Position numbers and translations under genes: made by a program
From: Astropecten irregularis
Lineage: Eukaryota; Echinodermata; Asteroidea; Paxillosida; Astropectinidae
Length of the DNA: 64,000 nt
Assembly: GCA_963971285.1 (NCBI GenBank)
Contig: OZ020247.1
Coordinates: 9,692,614 to 9,756,613, forward strand
Direction of reading: 5' to 3'
The notes under the pieces: generated by a model
The model's input: the letters and a program-made list of their open reading frames with translations, nothing else
What the model was told of the DNA's origin: nothing
Databases searched by the model: none
Shown here: positions 40,501-49,635 of the stretch, one piece after another
Numbering within the stretch: the stretch's first letter is position 1
How the letters are laid out: each line of letters opens with the position of its first letter

Positions 40501-43500
40501 AGTAAAGTTTGTGCACGACCCTATGGGAAAGTCTCCATAATTTAGTACCCATCCTCGGTTATTATTATCAGCAGTAATTATGTTTCGGTTTCAAACCACT
40601 TTTTAAGAAAAAAAAGGTTCATTTCGAATCGCTTTAATTATATTACACGCGTGGCATATTTAAATTGCAACACATGTGGTCAAAATTCAGCCGACCAAAA
40701 CCAAATAATGGTTTGGGGCTTTTGGCCTTCCCAATCTGCTAAGTCTAGCCCATCCAAACTTATCCATGCAAAGTTACAACAGATTTGTCGAAATTCAAGT
40801 TATATCAGCGAGGAAAAAATGCAAACTTACAACCAGTACTATCTTTTTTTCGAAACTGTGAAGATTGCAACCATTATTAATGGTGTCGAAATTGATCAAG
40901 GTTATGGATATAAGGCCGTATCCCAATTCTTTGGCTGCGACTGCAAATTACACACGCCCCTATGGCAGCCACTTGCCACTGACTGCAGCCGTTGTGTGGT
41001 GGTCGCAGCCAGAGAATTGGTACACGGCCTAACACTCAAGGCTCAAGAGTAGATCATAGATGGTAGTAGGCCTATGTAGCAGCCTACCTGTATAACTCCA
41101 CCACCTTCACTGCCCTCAGTACACGAGAGAAACGAATCAGGTAGTTGGATCATCTTGCCCAACCAATCCAGTACCACCACTTCAAGCTCGGTGCAAGCTG
41201 GACTGCTGATCTGTTATACAGGCAGATATAGCAACATAGTATGAGAATTGAGAAACCTCACCATAAAGGCAACATTAATGAGAATACAAACCCCAAAAGC
41301 AAGTAGGCCTAGGCCTCATTGGTTCGATTTCACCAAACTCATCACAACTTACTATCAATCGTAGGACTTGTGATGCATTGCAGTCCTACGTATGATAAGC
41401 CCCCCTACGATGGGTTATACTTCGTAATTCCAGATATGATCGATCGCAGTGCTTCGTGAAATCGACCCCAGAAATTTTAACAAAGAAAATAAAATGAAAA
41501 TAATGGCCGAGAATTCTTGTTTGCCGCCATAATTAGGGTCTGCAATCACCCAAACTGGGCATATTGCCCAACAATCGCCTATAGTGGGGATATATTGGTC
41601 TCGGTCACCGAGTTGAAGTTTAATTATTGGTTGGCAATACCAAGTGGGGTATTGAGGGAGAATACTTGTATAGGTCCGTAACATCCATTATGGTACATAT
41701 ATTGGGCTCTATCTTCAATTGAGGTATACTGTTCACCAATAACCAAGTGGGATTATATAATGTCCGTATCATTTAACCATCCAAAGAGGTATATTAATAT
41801 AGGTCTGCTATCTTCCAGTGGGGGTATATTATGGCCAACAATCACCCGGTGGGCGTATATTGATTTCTCCTTACCCAAGTGAATCCGATACAGCCAATAG
41901 CATCAGACAGCATGTCTCCCAGAATACCAGCATACGAATTAGCCGCTGGGAAATACGAGTGGAAATGTGGCGAGTGCCAGTGTGTAACCTGTGTGTCAAA
42001 TTGAAAATACGAATAAATATCAAATTGTTATGCGAATTAAGAAATTTTTTAATGCATTTTGCGCGTTATAAATGTAATTCTTATTACTTTTTTAATTTAA
42101 AGGGATGGTACAGAACTGGTTTTTGCGACAAAACCATTGCTGACAGTGAAAGCATATTATGTAATCCATCATATACCTTAACTGACAAACCTGTAAAAGT
42201 TTGAGGTCAATCAGCCATCTGGCTCACGAGAAAATAGTGAAAACCCGTGTACAGAGAACTGTACACATGTCAACGAATGAATAAAACGGTTCGAAGCGAT
42301 TTATTCCAATCGAAAAATAGTTTCATTTATTTCTCAACGAATATGGCATTTCAGACAAAAACATTTCATGGGATGTTTTCTCCTATCATCACCATTATAC
42401 TGTGTAAGTTTTATGTGTATCTGTGATCATGAAGTGTATATTTGTCTTACCAATTCTGTACCATCCCTTTAAAGGTAGTATCATACTTTGGTAAGAAACC
42501 AAAAACAGAAAAGCTAACAGATTTACGTATAACTTACAGGGTATGAAGATGGTGGTGGTAGTATACTGCTAAATTTTTTCCGCCTGAAATGGTGTATTTA
42601 TCCAGATATCAGTAATCAGATCTTTTAAAAGATCAAAAATAAAAGAGAAAAGACTTAAGAAATACTGTGGCTGTTTTTCACTGTTTTCTCAAAAAGTGGG
42701 CACCGTATGGGACTGAATTTTTCACAGATGACTGTTACTGTATCTTCCTTGGTATTTTCGCCCATGAATCTGTATTTCTTTGACAAAAACCAAAGTATGA
42801 CAAGTACCGATTCTCGGTTTATATTATTATATAACTATAATGAAATCGATATGATTTCCAGGCATTGTTTTGCTAAATCATCATTAATTAAAAAAATAAT
42901 TTCGATGGAGACGAAGTAGTAACACGAGCACATATTCTGTTGTTACATTCGAAAGAAAATGTCACACGTTTCCATGCTATCACTAAGTTCCCCCCATTTA
43001 AAACATTGTCGCATATTTTTGGCTTTTTGTGATTCTCATTGTTTTAAGATCAAAAAGTCACAATGACATGTATTAATTCTAAACCATCAAATTATAATAA
43101 TTGTATCAGCAACGGTTTCAATATGGATCTATCTAAGTTAGATTTTCAACCGAAATTTTCATCAAGAATTAGGCCTATACTGGGTGTCCCAATAAAAACT
43201 GCAACAGTCTTGTGTTGAGAATTATTATATGAAAATTAAACTGTTTATCACTTCAAGATTCAGATATGTGATGCAACTATGTCTTAGCTGTCACTATGTA
43301 GAATTTGAGCAAAATTTGACTAAAATTGAGTGTAAAAACTAAGACAGAATTACCCAACCTCAAAACCCGATTTGCATCTTTCTTTCATACACATTATTTG
43401 TGTATTGACCACTATGCGTGTTTTCCTTGCAAATTTGTTTTTAAGGAGTACTCTTTCAATTGGTCATATTTTCGGCAATTTCAGTCCTAATAGGCCTATG

Positions 43501-46500
43501 CTTAAATTCTACATGGTGATAGCCAAGACATGGCTGTATCACATTATCTGAATCTTGAAGTGATAAACAGTTTAATTTTAACATAATGGGTCCCGACACA
43601 GTGTTGCGTTTTTTTTCTGGGACACCCTGTATAGCTTCATCTTAAGATGATTTTTGCACTACTAGAAACTATAACCTAGTTGTGTTCATTCTTATGCGGT
43701 CCACTCATGGTTTCTTTGTGCGTGTGCCATTTTGGTATAAAGACACACAACCCACAGAATCGTTTAGTGTATGGAAACATAAGCCAGAATCGATCTGGCC
43801 AGCTGCCCGCCGTAAGGTATACACACTCATAGTCTCAAGCAAGCAGCAAGAAAATGAGGAGAATTTATAATTAAACGCAAGCCACTGGCCCAGTTAATAA
43901 CACGAAGCTCGGCTTTCCTCTCTGGTATAACGGTATCAGTCCTATACAGTGATTGATGCAAAACGCACGACTGTTTTTAATAGTTAATGATTAGGCTATT
44001 TAATATTGGCACTTAAAGGAAGTATCATACTTTGGTAAGAAACCAAAACAGAAATGTTCACAGATTTACGTATAACTTATACAGGGTATGAAGATGGTGG
44101 CGGTAGAAACATACCGTTAAAATTTTTCCGCCTGAAATGGTGTATTTATCCAGAAATTAGTAAAATTACGGCCGAAAATCTTTTCGATCTTTTAAAAGAT
44201 AAAAAATAACAGAGAAAAGACTTAAGAAATACTGTGGTTGTTTTTCACTGTTTTCTCAAAAAGTGGGCACCGTGTGGGACTGAAATTTTCACAGATGACT
44301 GTTACTTTATCCGATATTTGTCTGTCTTGATATATTCCTTTAATATTGGCACTTAAAAGACACCAGTTTAATTGACACCGATTTAAAACTACCAGCAATG
44401 TTCACGTTTAGGCAAACACCATTATTTTTTTCAGAATTGCAAGTCGCATTTCCAGATGTCAAACATTTGTCACGCCACTAAGACTATGCAATAAAATGAA
44501 TAGCGGGTTGCAATTAATTATTAACAAATAAAAAAAATGATGGTTGGAGAAACGAGACCGTACAAACATTATATACGTGTGATTTAAAATGGTACCAGTG
44601 ATTATGTTGTATTGTAGGTATGTAGGAGAACATGATTACAGATATTCAGTTTTCGGCATTTATACACATAACACTAACCGGCAGTGTGTCAAAATAGGCC
44701 GTCGCCGTTTTAGACAAATTTATTAATAATTGGATGAATTAATCATTATTAAAGGTGATAATCATACTTTGGTTTTTGTATAAAAAAGAGGGAAATTCAT
44801 GGGCACAAATATCAAGACAGATACAGTAACAGTCATCTGTGAAACTTTCAGTCCCGTGCGGTGCCCACTTTTTGAGAAAACAGTGAAAAACGGCCACGGT
44901 ATTTCTTAAGTCTTTTCTCTTTTATTTTGATCTTTAAAAGATCAAAAATAATTTTGGCCATCGGTTTTACTCTTTTTCTGGGCAAATACAGCATTTCAGG
45001 CAGACAAAAGTTAACGGTATATTTCTACCATCACCATTTTTATACCCTGTAAATTCTAGGTAAATCTGTGAAGATTTCTGTTTTGGTATGCTACCAAAGT
45101 GTGATAATACCTATAAAAATGAATGATGTTTTCCGTGCTGTTTTTTTTTTCTACACATCCCGAGGGCGTTAAATAATTATAAGCAATCATGCAGTTGAAA
45201 TCCGTGATCAGTTTTAATATTGAACGTGTATCTCGCGGTTATATAGCAGAGCTTAGAGTACAAAACCTTAAATTCCCGAACTAAATACTAAACCTTCTTT
45301 ATCCCCCCCAAAAAAGACATAATTATTTGCATTATGAATCCTAGACCTTACTTTGTCTCGTGGTCTGTAAACCCTCCAATTTGATTTATTTTCGATAAAA
45401 CAAGAATCATTGAGTTTTCTCTGGAAAAATGAAAGAAAATGATTGTAGGCCTAGTGCTTGAATGCCACACAAAGCTGATGAACACCAATAACGTCACTCG
45501 TATATGTATCTACGCGGCATTAATTACGTACACACACCTCATTATCTCCTTGGGCATTTTTTAGCAGCTTTCTAGCACAGGCAATTAGTGCAGAAAGAAA
45601 CATTCATTAAAAAAAATCACCAGAAAAAAAACCGACTTCATTACCGACATCCATCTGTTGAATACGGCTGGTTGTCACCAGCCGACGGGACGGGCATTCG
45701 TCCGTCTAATGAACGCGATTCCCCCACGAGAGGAAATTAAAAAAGAGCCCCGGTGTGTTGACATTTTGACAAGCTGACGTCAGTTTGCTTTTTAGTGCGT
45801 GGTTTAGGAGAGGTTCCCATGGTGATTTTCACCAGCCTTTTGTTTGATTATATTAAGGACCGGTTGAAACAAAAAATGAAAAGTCAAATTTTGTAATTAA
45901 AGGAATTCGGTGATTACTCGATTGATCGATGATTAATGAAGTTATATGCATGTTTCTTTCTACAAAAAATGAAACTCACTAGCATTTAATAGTACCATAA
46001 TTATTACTTAATTGCACTCCGCTATACGTGCGCCGAGATCTTGTATTAATGATATAGGCTAATACATCATTGGTAAGGGTCACAGAACGTACTTACACTT
46101 TGTCCTAGTCCAACAGTGAAAAAATGAGCCTGTGAAAATTTGAGCTCAATCGGACATCTGAGTCACGAGAAAAACCGACTCATTTTTCTTATAAAACGTT
46201 AAGAATGGTTTTGATCTTACCCCGACATCAAAACTGTTTTCGGACTTTATTTTAGTAATGTCTGGATAAATACACCACTTCAGGCAGAAATATTTTAACG
46301 GTATGTTTCTACCAGCACCATCTTCATATCCTGAAAGTTATATGTAAATCTGTGAACATTTCTGTTTGGATATGTTACCAATCCTGTACTATACCTTTAA
46401 AGGTATAATATCACACTTTGGTTTTTGTCAAAGAAATACAGATTCATGGGCAAAAATATCAAGGACGTTACAGTAATAGTCATTTGTGAAAATGTCAGGC

Positions 46501-47025
46501 CCATACGGTGCCCACATTTTGAGAAAACAGTGAAAAACGAACACAGTATTTCTAAAGTCTTTTCTCTTTTATTTTGATCTTTTAAAAGATCAAAAAGATT
46601 TTTGGTCGTTGTTTGACTAATTTCTGGATAAATACACCATTTCAGGCGGAATAATGTTACCAATATGTTTCTACTACCACCATCTTCATACCCTGTAAGT
46701 TATACGTAAATCTGTGAACATTTATATTTTGGTGTCTTACCAAAGTATGATACTATACCTTTAAGATAAATTATTAGTTAATATTACAGCCTGAATTGAA
46801 TAATGCGGAAAAATGACCCACCCCTGGCATGACCACGCGTTCGATGTCAGCAAAGACGTCCTGCCACTTGTCGGGGTACTGAGGGGCCTCCTCAGGAATG
46901 AGTTTCCTCAGGTATCCGGGCTCCACCTGCGAGAGCGGCCGCCGGTCCCCTATGTTGTCCAAGTAGTCGGCTATGTAGTCCACCATCTGCTTGCCCCACT
47001 CTCGAAAATCCGCCGAGTTTGTCAT
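31532..47025 (-). CDS. DDC: Aromatic L-amino-acid decarboxylase (DOPA decarboxylase type), complete, 11 coding exons
   Basis: PLP-dependent group II decarboxylase that makes dopamine, serotonin or tyramine-type amines in the cytosol. Exons in coding order: 47025-46822, 41988-41875, 41210-41088, 39868-39734, 38483-38340, 36983-36917, 35694-35600, 34484-34326, 33497-33399, 32942-32841, 31753-31532. All introns are GT-AG and all phases match; 487 residues against 480 in human DDC. The start was chosen because [20 protein letters not shown] aligns with the family N-terminus. Key residues: His194 (SHSSVERA, stacks on PLP), Asp273 (HVDAAYAG, pairs with the pyridine nitrogen), Lys305 (NPHKW, Schiff base), Tyr334 (DPTYLKH, catalytic loop). 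Tyr334 argues for decarboxylase and against acetaldehyde synthase. Gly354 (IPLGRR) is the DDC state; histidine decarboxylases carry Ser there. Tyrosine decarboxylase cannot be excluded. The first intron is 4.8 kb and full of MITEs. Confidence 0.95.
31873..32107. mobile_element. MITE of the GGGGCCAATTTCAT group
   Basis: Left GAGGCCAATTCCACGGCCCT, right GCTCCATGAAATTGGCCCTT, inner CACTTGTGATTGTTCTTGGC. It lies in the last DDC intron. Confidence 0.65.
32478..32700 (+). repeat. Left arm of an inverted pair rich in CGAGTAC
   Basis: Contains TAAAATTGTAACGAAAATGA and repeated ATCGAGTACGGGCCAAGTAC units. The complement of 33968-34115 matches closely over ~135 bp. DDC exons 9 and 10 lie between the arms. 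Confidence 0.75.
33742..33965 (+). mobile_element. tRNA-derived SINE, family B
   Basis: TTTAATATTCATGATTTACT, GGTGGCCTAGCGGTATGGCA, GTGGGTTCGAATTCCCACC, GTGCTCATCCACGTCGGTGA, TTTGCATATT. Nearly colinear with 10940-11165. Confidence 0.78.
33968..34210 (-). repeat. Right arm of the CGAGTAC inverted pair
   Basis: ACTTGGTCCGTACTCGATAA, AAGTACTCGAAAATAAATGA and TTTCGTTACAATTTCACGG are complements of 32478-32612. More GTACTCGG-type repeats continue to ~34210. Confidence 0.75.
34574..35109 (+). mobile_element. TTAA MITE, family 4, full copy (~535 bp)
   Basis: TTAAAGGGTCTCAGTGCAAT at the left and CTGCAGCAACCCTTTAA at the right, TTAA at both ends. The body AATATTATGGCTTGAACAC is shared with 48170-48715. 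Apparent ORFs inside are not conserved between the copies. Confidence 0.8.
35235..35575. repeat. Pogo-like ATAACGAAC repeat cluster
   Basis: Two ~165-bp related blocks, each with CACTATAACGAACGACCGCT-like and ATAACGAACATCATCC-like motifs and ATGTACAATGTATA. CGCTATAACGAAC-type sequence is common at the ends of pogo/Tigger-like transposons. Nothing coding was seen. Confidence 0.6.
35883..36237 (+). mobile_element. TTAA MITE, family 1, full copy
   Basis: TTAAGTAATATCGTACTTTG ... GTGTGATACTACCTTTAA. It lies in the DDC intron between exons 6 and 7. Confidence 0.83.
36276..36652 (+). mobile_element. TTAA MITE, family 5
   Basis: TTAAAGGTAGCGTACAGGAT at the left; CTATAAATTATGCTCCCTTT at the right. 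GGATTTGCAA occurs near both ends in opposite sense. The inverted second copy is at 47281-47676. Confidence 0.7.
37455..37558 (+). mobile_element. tRNA-derived SINE, family B, 5' part (split by an insertion)
   Basis: CAAGCGGTATGGTATCTGCA, GTCGTGGGTTCGAATCCTAC. Its 3' part resumes at ~38185 (GCAGTGCTCATCTACGTCGG), so the 37559-38185 palindrome inserted into it. Confidence 0.72.
37559..38185. repeat. Large palindrome of TACGTACGAG-type repeats
   Basis: Outer arms GAAGCTGCATTGAGGACATG and the complement of CATGTCCCTAATACAGCTTC; inner arms are arrays of GTCGTACGTACGAGATATAA-like units pointing toward each other. A 232-bp inverted-repeat element (37756-37987) sits at the centre. Confidence 0.85.
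37756..37987. mobile_element. Foldback MITE with TAA target duplication (Harbinger-like)
   Basis: AGCCCACCGCACACTATACG at the left and its complement at the right, ~85-bp inverted termini containing CAAAGCATTCTGGGAGTCTT. Flanked by TAA on both sides (37753-37755, 37988-37990). A 3-bp TWA/TAA duplication fits PIF/Harbinger elements. Confidence 0.78.
38186..38245 (+). mobile_element. tRNA-derived SINE, family B, 3' part
   Basis: CAAGCACTGGGTTATGCAGT then GCTCATCTACGTCGGTGAAG. Continuation of the split copy at 37455-37558. Confidence 0.7.
39320..39602 (-). mobile_element. Second copy of the 28060-28440 repeat family
   Basis: Opposite orientation; TTACAGCATTTAAAAACGAC and TCAACATCGAAATATTGGGG match the complement of the first copy. 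It lies in the DDC intron between exons 4 and 5. Confidence 0.6.
39950..40620. other. DDC intron, no feature seen
   Basis: No recognisable repeat or exon. It contains a short palindrome-like CGATCTATCTAAGCC / GAATCG region reminiscent of the GAAATCGACCCC MITEs near 40030-40080, too decayed to call. Confidence 0.3.
40651..41052 (+). pseudogene. Possible transposase relic, antisense in a DDC intron
   Basis: A 133-codon stop-free plus-strand frame with CNTCG near the start, then [40 protein letters not shown] and [19 protein letters not shown]. The W-P-x-S...F/L spacing and cysteine pairs vaguely recall KDZ-type transposases (after the CxC cluster). No ATG start is evident. It ends 36 bp from DDC exon 3 on the other strand. 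The family is not confirmed; it may be chance. Confidence 0.25.
41318..41470. mobile_element. Palindromic MITE of the GAAATCGACCCC group
   Basis: Left GTTCGATTTCACCAAACTCA, right GTGCTTCGTGAAATCGACCC. Inner GATGCATTGCAGTCCTACGT is shared with 7395-7545. Confidence 0.68.
41545..41872. repeat. Degenerate ~45-60-bp tandem repeat next to DDC exon 2
   Basis: Recurring motif ...CCAAGTGGGxTATATT... (AGTGGGGATATATTGG, CAAGTGGGGTATTGAGG, CAAGTGGGATTATATAA, CAGTGGGGGTATATTATGG, GGTGGGCGTATATTG). The last unit abuts the DDC exon 2 donor at 41874. Confidence 0.65.
42097..42472 (+). mobile_element. TTAA MITE, family 3, full copy
   Basis: TTAAAGGGATGGTACAGAAC ... TCTGTACCATCCCTTTAA. Its right TTAA (42469-42472) is also the left TTAA of the next element. 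Confidence 0.85.
42469..42805 (-). mobile_element. TTAA MITE, family 1, chained to family 3
   Basis: TTAAAGGTAGTATCATACTT at the left, ACCAAAGTATGACAAGTACC at the right (right TTAA lost). Confidence 0.82.
43178..43632. mobile_element. DNA transposon with ~150-bp inverted termini, TGGGTGTCCCA ends
   Basis: Left TACTGGGTGTCCCAATAAAA and right TCTGGGACACCCTGTA. Both arms contain AAACTGTTTATCACTTCAAG and its complement plus GTAGAATTT. No coding capacity seen. Flanking TA is consistent with a Tc1/mariner-like element but not proven. Confidence 0.72.
43640..44010. other. DDC intron 1, no feature seen
   Basis: Ordinary intronic sequence; no repeat or exon recognised. Confidence 0.3.
44013..44345 (-). 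mobile_element. TTAA MITE, family 1, flanked by a ~17-19-bp direct repeat
   Basis: TTAAAGGAAGTATCATACTT at the left; the right end is shortened (CTTGATATATTCCTTTAA). TAATATTGGCACTTAAA occurs on both sides (~44000-44016 and ~44341-44357), longer than the usual TTAA duplication. Confidence 0.78.
44749..45116 (+). mobile_element. TTAA MITE, family 1, full copy
   Basis: TTAAAGGTGATAATCATACT ... AAAGTGTGATAATACCTATA. The right TTAA has mutated to ATAA. Confidence 0.82.
45120..46050. other. DDC intron 1, unique-looking sequence with hairpins
   Basis: No known repeat. At 45665-45705 two adjacent hairpins occur (CGGCTGGTTGTCACCAGCCG; GACGGGCATTCGTCCGTC), and GCTGACGTCAG (CRE-like) lies at ~45774. 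Confidence 0.4.
46058..46400 (+). mobile_element. TTAA MITE, family 2, chained to family 1
   Basis: GAGCTCAATCGGACATCTGA and ATCTTACCCCGACATCAAAA follow family 2; the right end CTGTACTATACCTTTAA shares its TTAA with the next element at 46397. Confidence 0.8.
46397..46764 (+). mobile_element. TTAA MITE, family 1, full copy
   Basis: TTAAAGGTATAATATCACAC ... TATGATACTATACCTTTAA. It lies 57 bp downstream of the donor of DDC exon 1. Confidence 0.85.
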
Positions 47026-47280
47026 GATGATAGCCCGGGCTTGTCAGTCGCTGTCGATGTAATCAATGCAAAACATAACAAGAACCTATAGCTGCATATT
47101 TAATCTGATGAATCCTTTATGTGGATTTATTAGATCAATTTTTCTTTCTAATTTCCAATTAATGCAACAGGTTGGACAAGATTTGACGGACAAAGCTGGA
47201 TAATTGACCACATTATCACTGATACTGGTAAGTCTTCTTGAATATTGTTTAATAGGCCCTATATTAATATAAAGCACAAT

Positions 47281-47676
47281 TAAATGGAGCATAATTTATA
47301 GGATTTGCAAAGATGTGTGCGTTTTGGCTGAATTTGGTACTTAAACAGACGTGCAAGTCTTAAACTTCCTTACAGACATTGTTTCATGTACCTTTTTACG
47401 CTTTGTTCATTTGGATAGCAGAAATACGGCCGAAATCCCCCCTACGAATCCTTCACGGTTACACCACGCTTTCGAAATGCTACTAAATCATTCGGATGAA
47501 CGATCTTTTTAAGACACTAAATATTGATTTCCTTGAAAAAAAAAGCAGCATCTGAAGAACCAAGATTTCCCATGGTGACTGTTTGCACTGTTTACGAACT
47601 GTTGAGTCCATTTTCTGTCTCAAACTCAATAATTTTCTTTTGGAGGCCTTGCAAAAATCCTGTACGCTGCATTTAA
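47281..47676 (-). mobile_element. TTAA MITE, family 5, inverted copy
   Basis: GGAGCATAATTTATAGGATT ... CAAAAATCCTGTACGCTGC, then TTAA. Complement of 36276-36652, upstream of the DDC start codon. Confidence 0.7.
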
Positions 47677-48084
47677 CAACTTCCCCTCGGTGTGAAATTG
47701 TGGTTCAGTTAATAACAACATTATTTGAAATAACATTTCCAAAGGATTAAAGATCATTTCAAGTTTCAATTAAAACGTAATACAGTTCAATCTTTTGACC
47801 CAATTCCATTAAAAATCATTCAATCTTGACTATAGTGTCAGGTTAGCGTCTCATTTGTAGATATTAAATTGGGAATACTTACTATAGGCGTAATCCTTTT
47901 CAACCCGATCCGTGTTCTGCCTGTAGCCGTATACGCGTACGGGGAGCTTGATCCGTGAGGCGCTTGGCGGTGTCCTTGGTCAGTGTTCAGCGTATCACTC
48001 TCGTCTTGTTCTCTGTACAGTATGATATGCAATGATTGATACACCTTGGTCATAAGCCAACCTTGTACAAATATAGACTCACTG

Positions 48085-48125
48085 CGCTGCGCGTCTGTGA
48101 CGTCAAAGTCACGTGACACAGTGAG
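48085..48125 (-). promoter_or_regulatory. CRE plus E-box cluster upstream of DDC
   Basis: TGTGACGTCAAAGTCACGTGACA contains TGACGTCA (CRE) and CACGTG within 20 bp, ~1.1 kb upstream of the DDC start. CRE sites are known in promoters of monoamine-synthesis genes, but no transcription start is visible here. A 5' UTR intron ending at a TCGACAG-type acceptor near 47056 is possible. Confidence 0.3.
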
Positions 48126-48169
48126 CTGCTATGTCACGGCCATTTTCACCGCAGAAAAACTAAAATGGC

Positions 48170-48715
48170 TTAAAGGGCCTCTGCAATAGGAATATTATGG
48201 CTTGAACTTGTGCCAAAAAGCAACTGTTTTTATGGGGCCTGTGATTTTACCCACTTCCTCACACTGTTTCAGTGTTAACAACAGATTTGTTTGTTTGTAT
48301 GCTAATTAGCACTTCCATATTCATGAGCAAAACTGTGATGTAATGTGGGTAACTGAGAGCAGTAACCAAATTAATTTGTGCACGAAAAGGTGGAGTTGTT
48401 GTATAGGTTTTCTGACAGACCCTTTCCTCCTCAATGGGTTTGATTGTGCCGAATATGTTCCTTTCACTCAACCGGTGGTGTAATTGTTTTGCCAAACCAT
48501 TTCTGTAGGTCAAGTTTGCCTCTTCATATTTATGTTTTTTTTCATTATACTTTTGCTGTTGGTTCCCCACATGAGCATGAATGAAAATTCCCCATTTTGC
48601 AGAGCAATTCAAATGAAAACGATGCTATAGTGAAACCAAAATAAGACTTGCCATTCATCACGTCAGTATATTCTCTGTATGAAGGAAATAAAATAACCTG
48701 ACTGAAAAAATGTCG
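48170..48715 (+). mobile_element. TTAA MITE, family 4, right end lost
   Basis: TTAAAGGGCCTCTGCAATAG ... AATAAAATAACCTGACTGAA. Colinear with 34574-35109 but lacks the final ~20 bp. Confidence 0.78.
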
Positions 48716-48929
48716 GTTGGCCAAAGCATTTCCTTCCTCTATGGCCAAAGAAATAGCCTATAGTTTCTGGCCATTTTCTGTTCATATCATGTCCATGCTC
48801 ATACCAAAGCTTCATAAATGTTAATACCCATCGCGTGGAATTTGACTTGGACGCCACTTTTTTGTAAGAGCCATATAAAGATAAAATTGTTTTGTTCAAG
48901 CATGTCCTTGCTCTATGGCCTTGCTCTGT

Positions 48930-49250
48930 AGCCCCCCGCCCCCCCCCAAAAAAAAAGTTGTCTAGCCCCCCCCCCCCCAAAAAAAAATTGTCTAGCCCCA
49001 ACCCCCCCCCCCCCCCAAAAAAAATGAAAGTGAAATTTTTGTTGTTGAAAATACTGGATTTTTTCAGTTATAAAACGCCAATTACATAAAAGAAAACGCG
49101 TTGTGTGGGCTATAATGTGCATTTTTTGACCCCTAATAAGACGTAGCAGGAGCGAGTGTTATAAGAACCCAAAATATTGGGTCTTCTAGCCCCCCCCCCC
49201 AAAAAAAATGGCTCTTGTAGCCCCCCCCCCCCCCAAAAAAAAAAAAACAA
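48930..49250. repeat. Cluster of C-run/A-run units
   Basis: At least five units of TCTAGCCCCCC...AAAAAAAATTGT type. Long homopolymers here are assembly-sensitive. Confidence 0.7.
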
Positions 49251-49386
49251 TGTTGGTTCTAGAACCGCGCCTGCTCGGTGATTATAGTTTGAACCGCTCG
49301 AAGCAACCAATTATTTGTAAGTACATAGTACATACATTATCAGAATTGGAGATAACAGATCTAATCGTTCAGGGTAACATGCCGGC

Positions 49387-49635
49387 TTAAAGATATAATA
49401 CATGATTGGTAAAGGTCACAGAACAGCACTCCCGTACTTTGTCTGATGAAACAATAAACCTGTGACAATCTGAGCTCAATTTGACATCTAAATCACGAGA
49501 AAATAGCGAAAATCTGACTCAAGTTTTCTTATAAAACATAAACAATAGTTTTGATCTTACCCCGAGATCAAAACTGTTTTCGGTCGTTGTTCATTACTAA
49601 ATTCTAGATAGATGCATCATTTCAGACGGAATATG
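49387..49635 (+). mobile_element. TTAA MITE, family 2, left part (split)
   Basis: TTAAAGATATAATACATGAT ... CATCATTTCAGACGGAATATG. Interrupted by the family 1 element at 49636; its right part is at 50236-50320. Confidence 0.8.

Noticed and set aside
48259..48612. 117-residue minus-strand ORF and the 142-residue plus-strand ORF at 34652-35080
   Set aside because: Both lie in copies of the same family 4 MITE but on opposite strands and are not conserved between copies.
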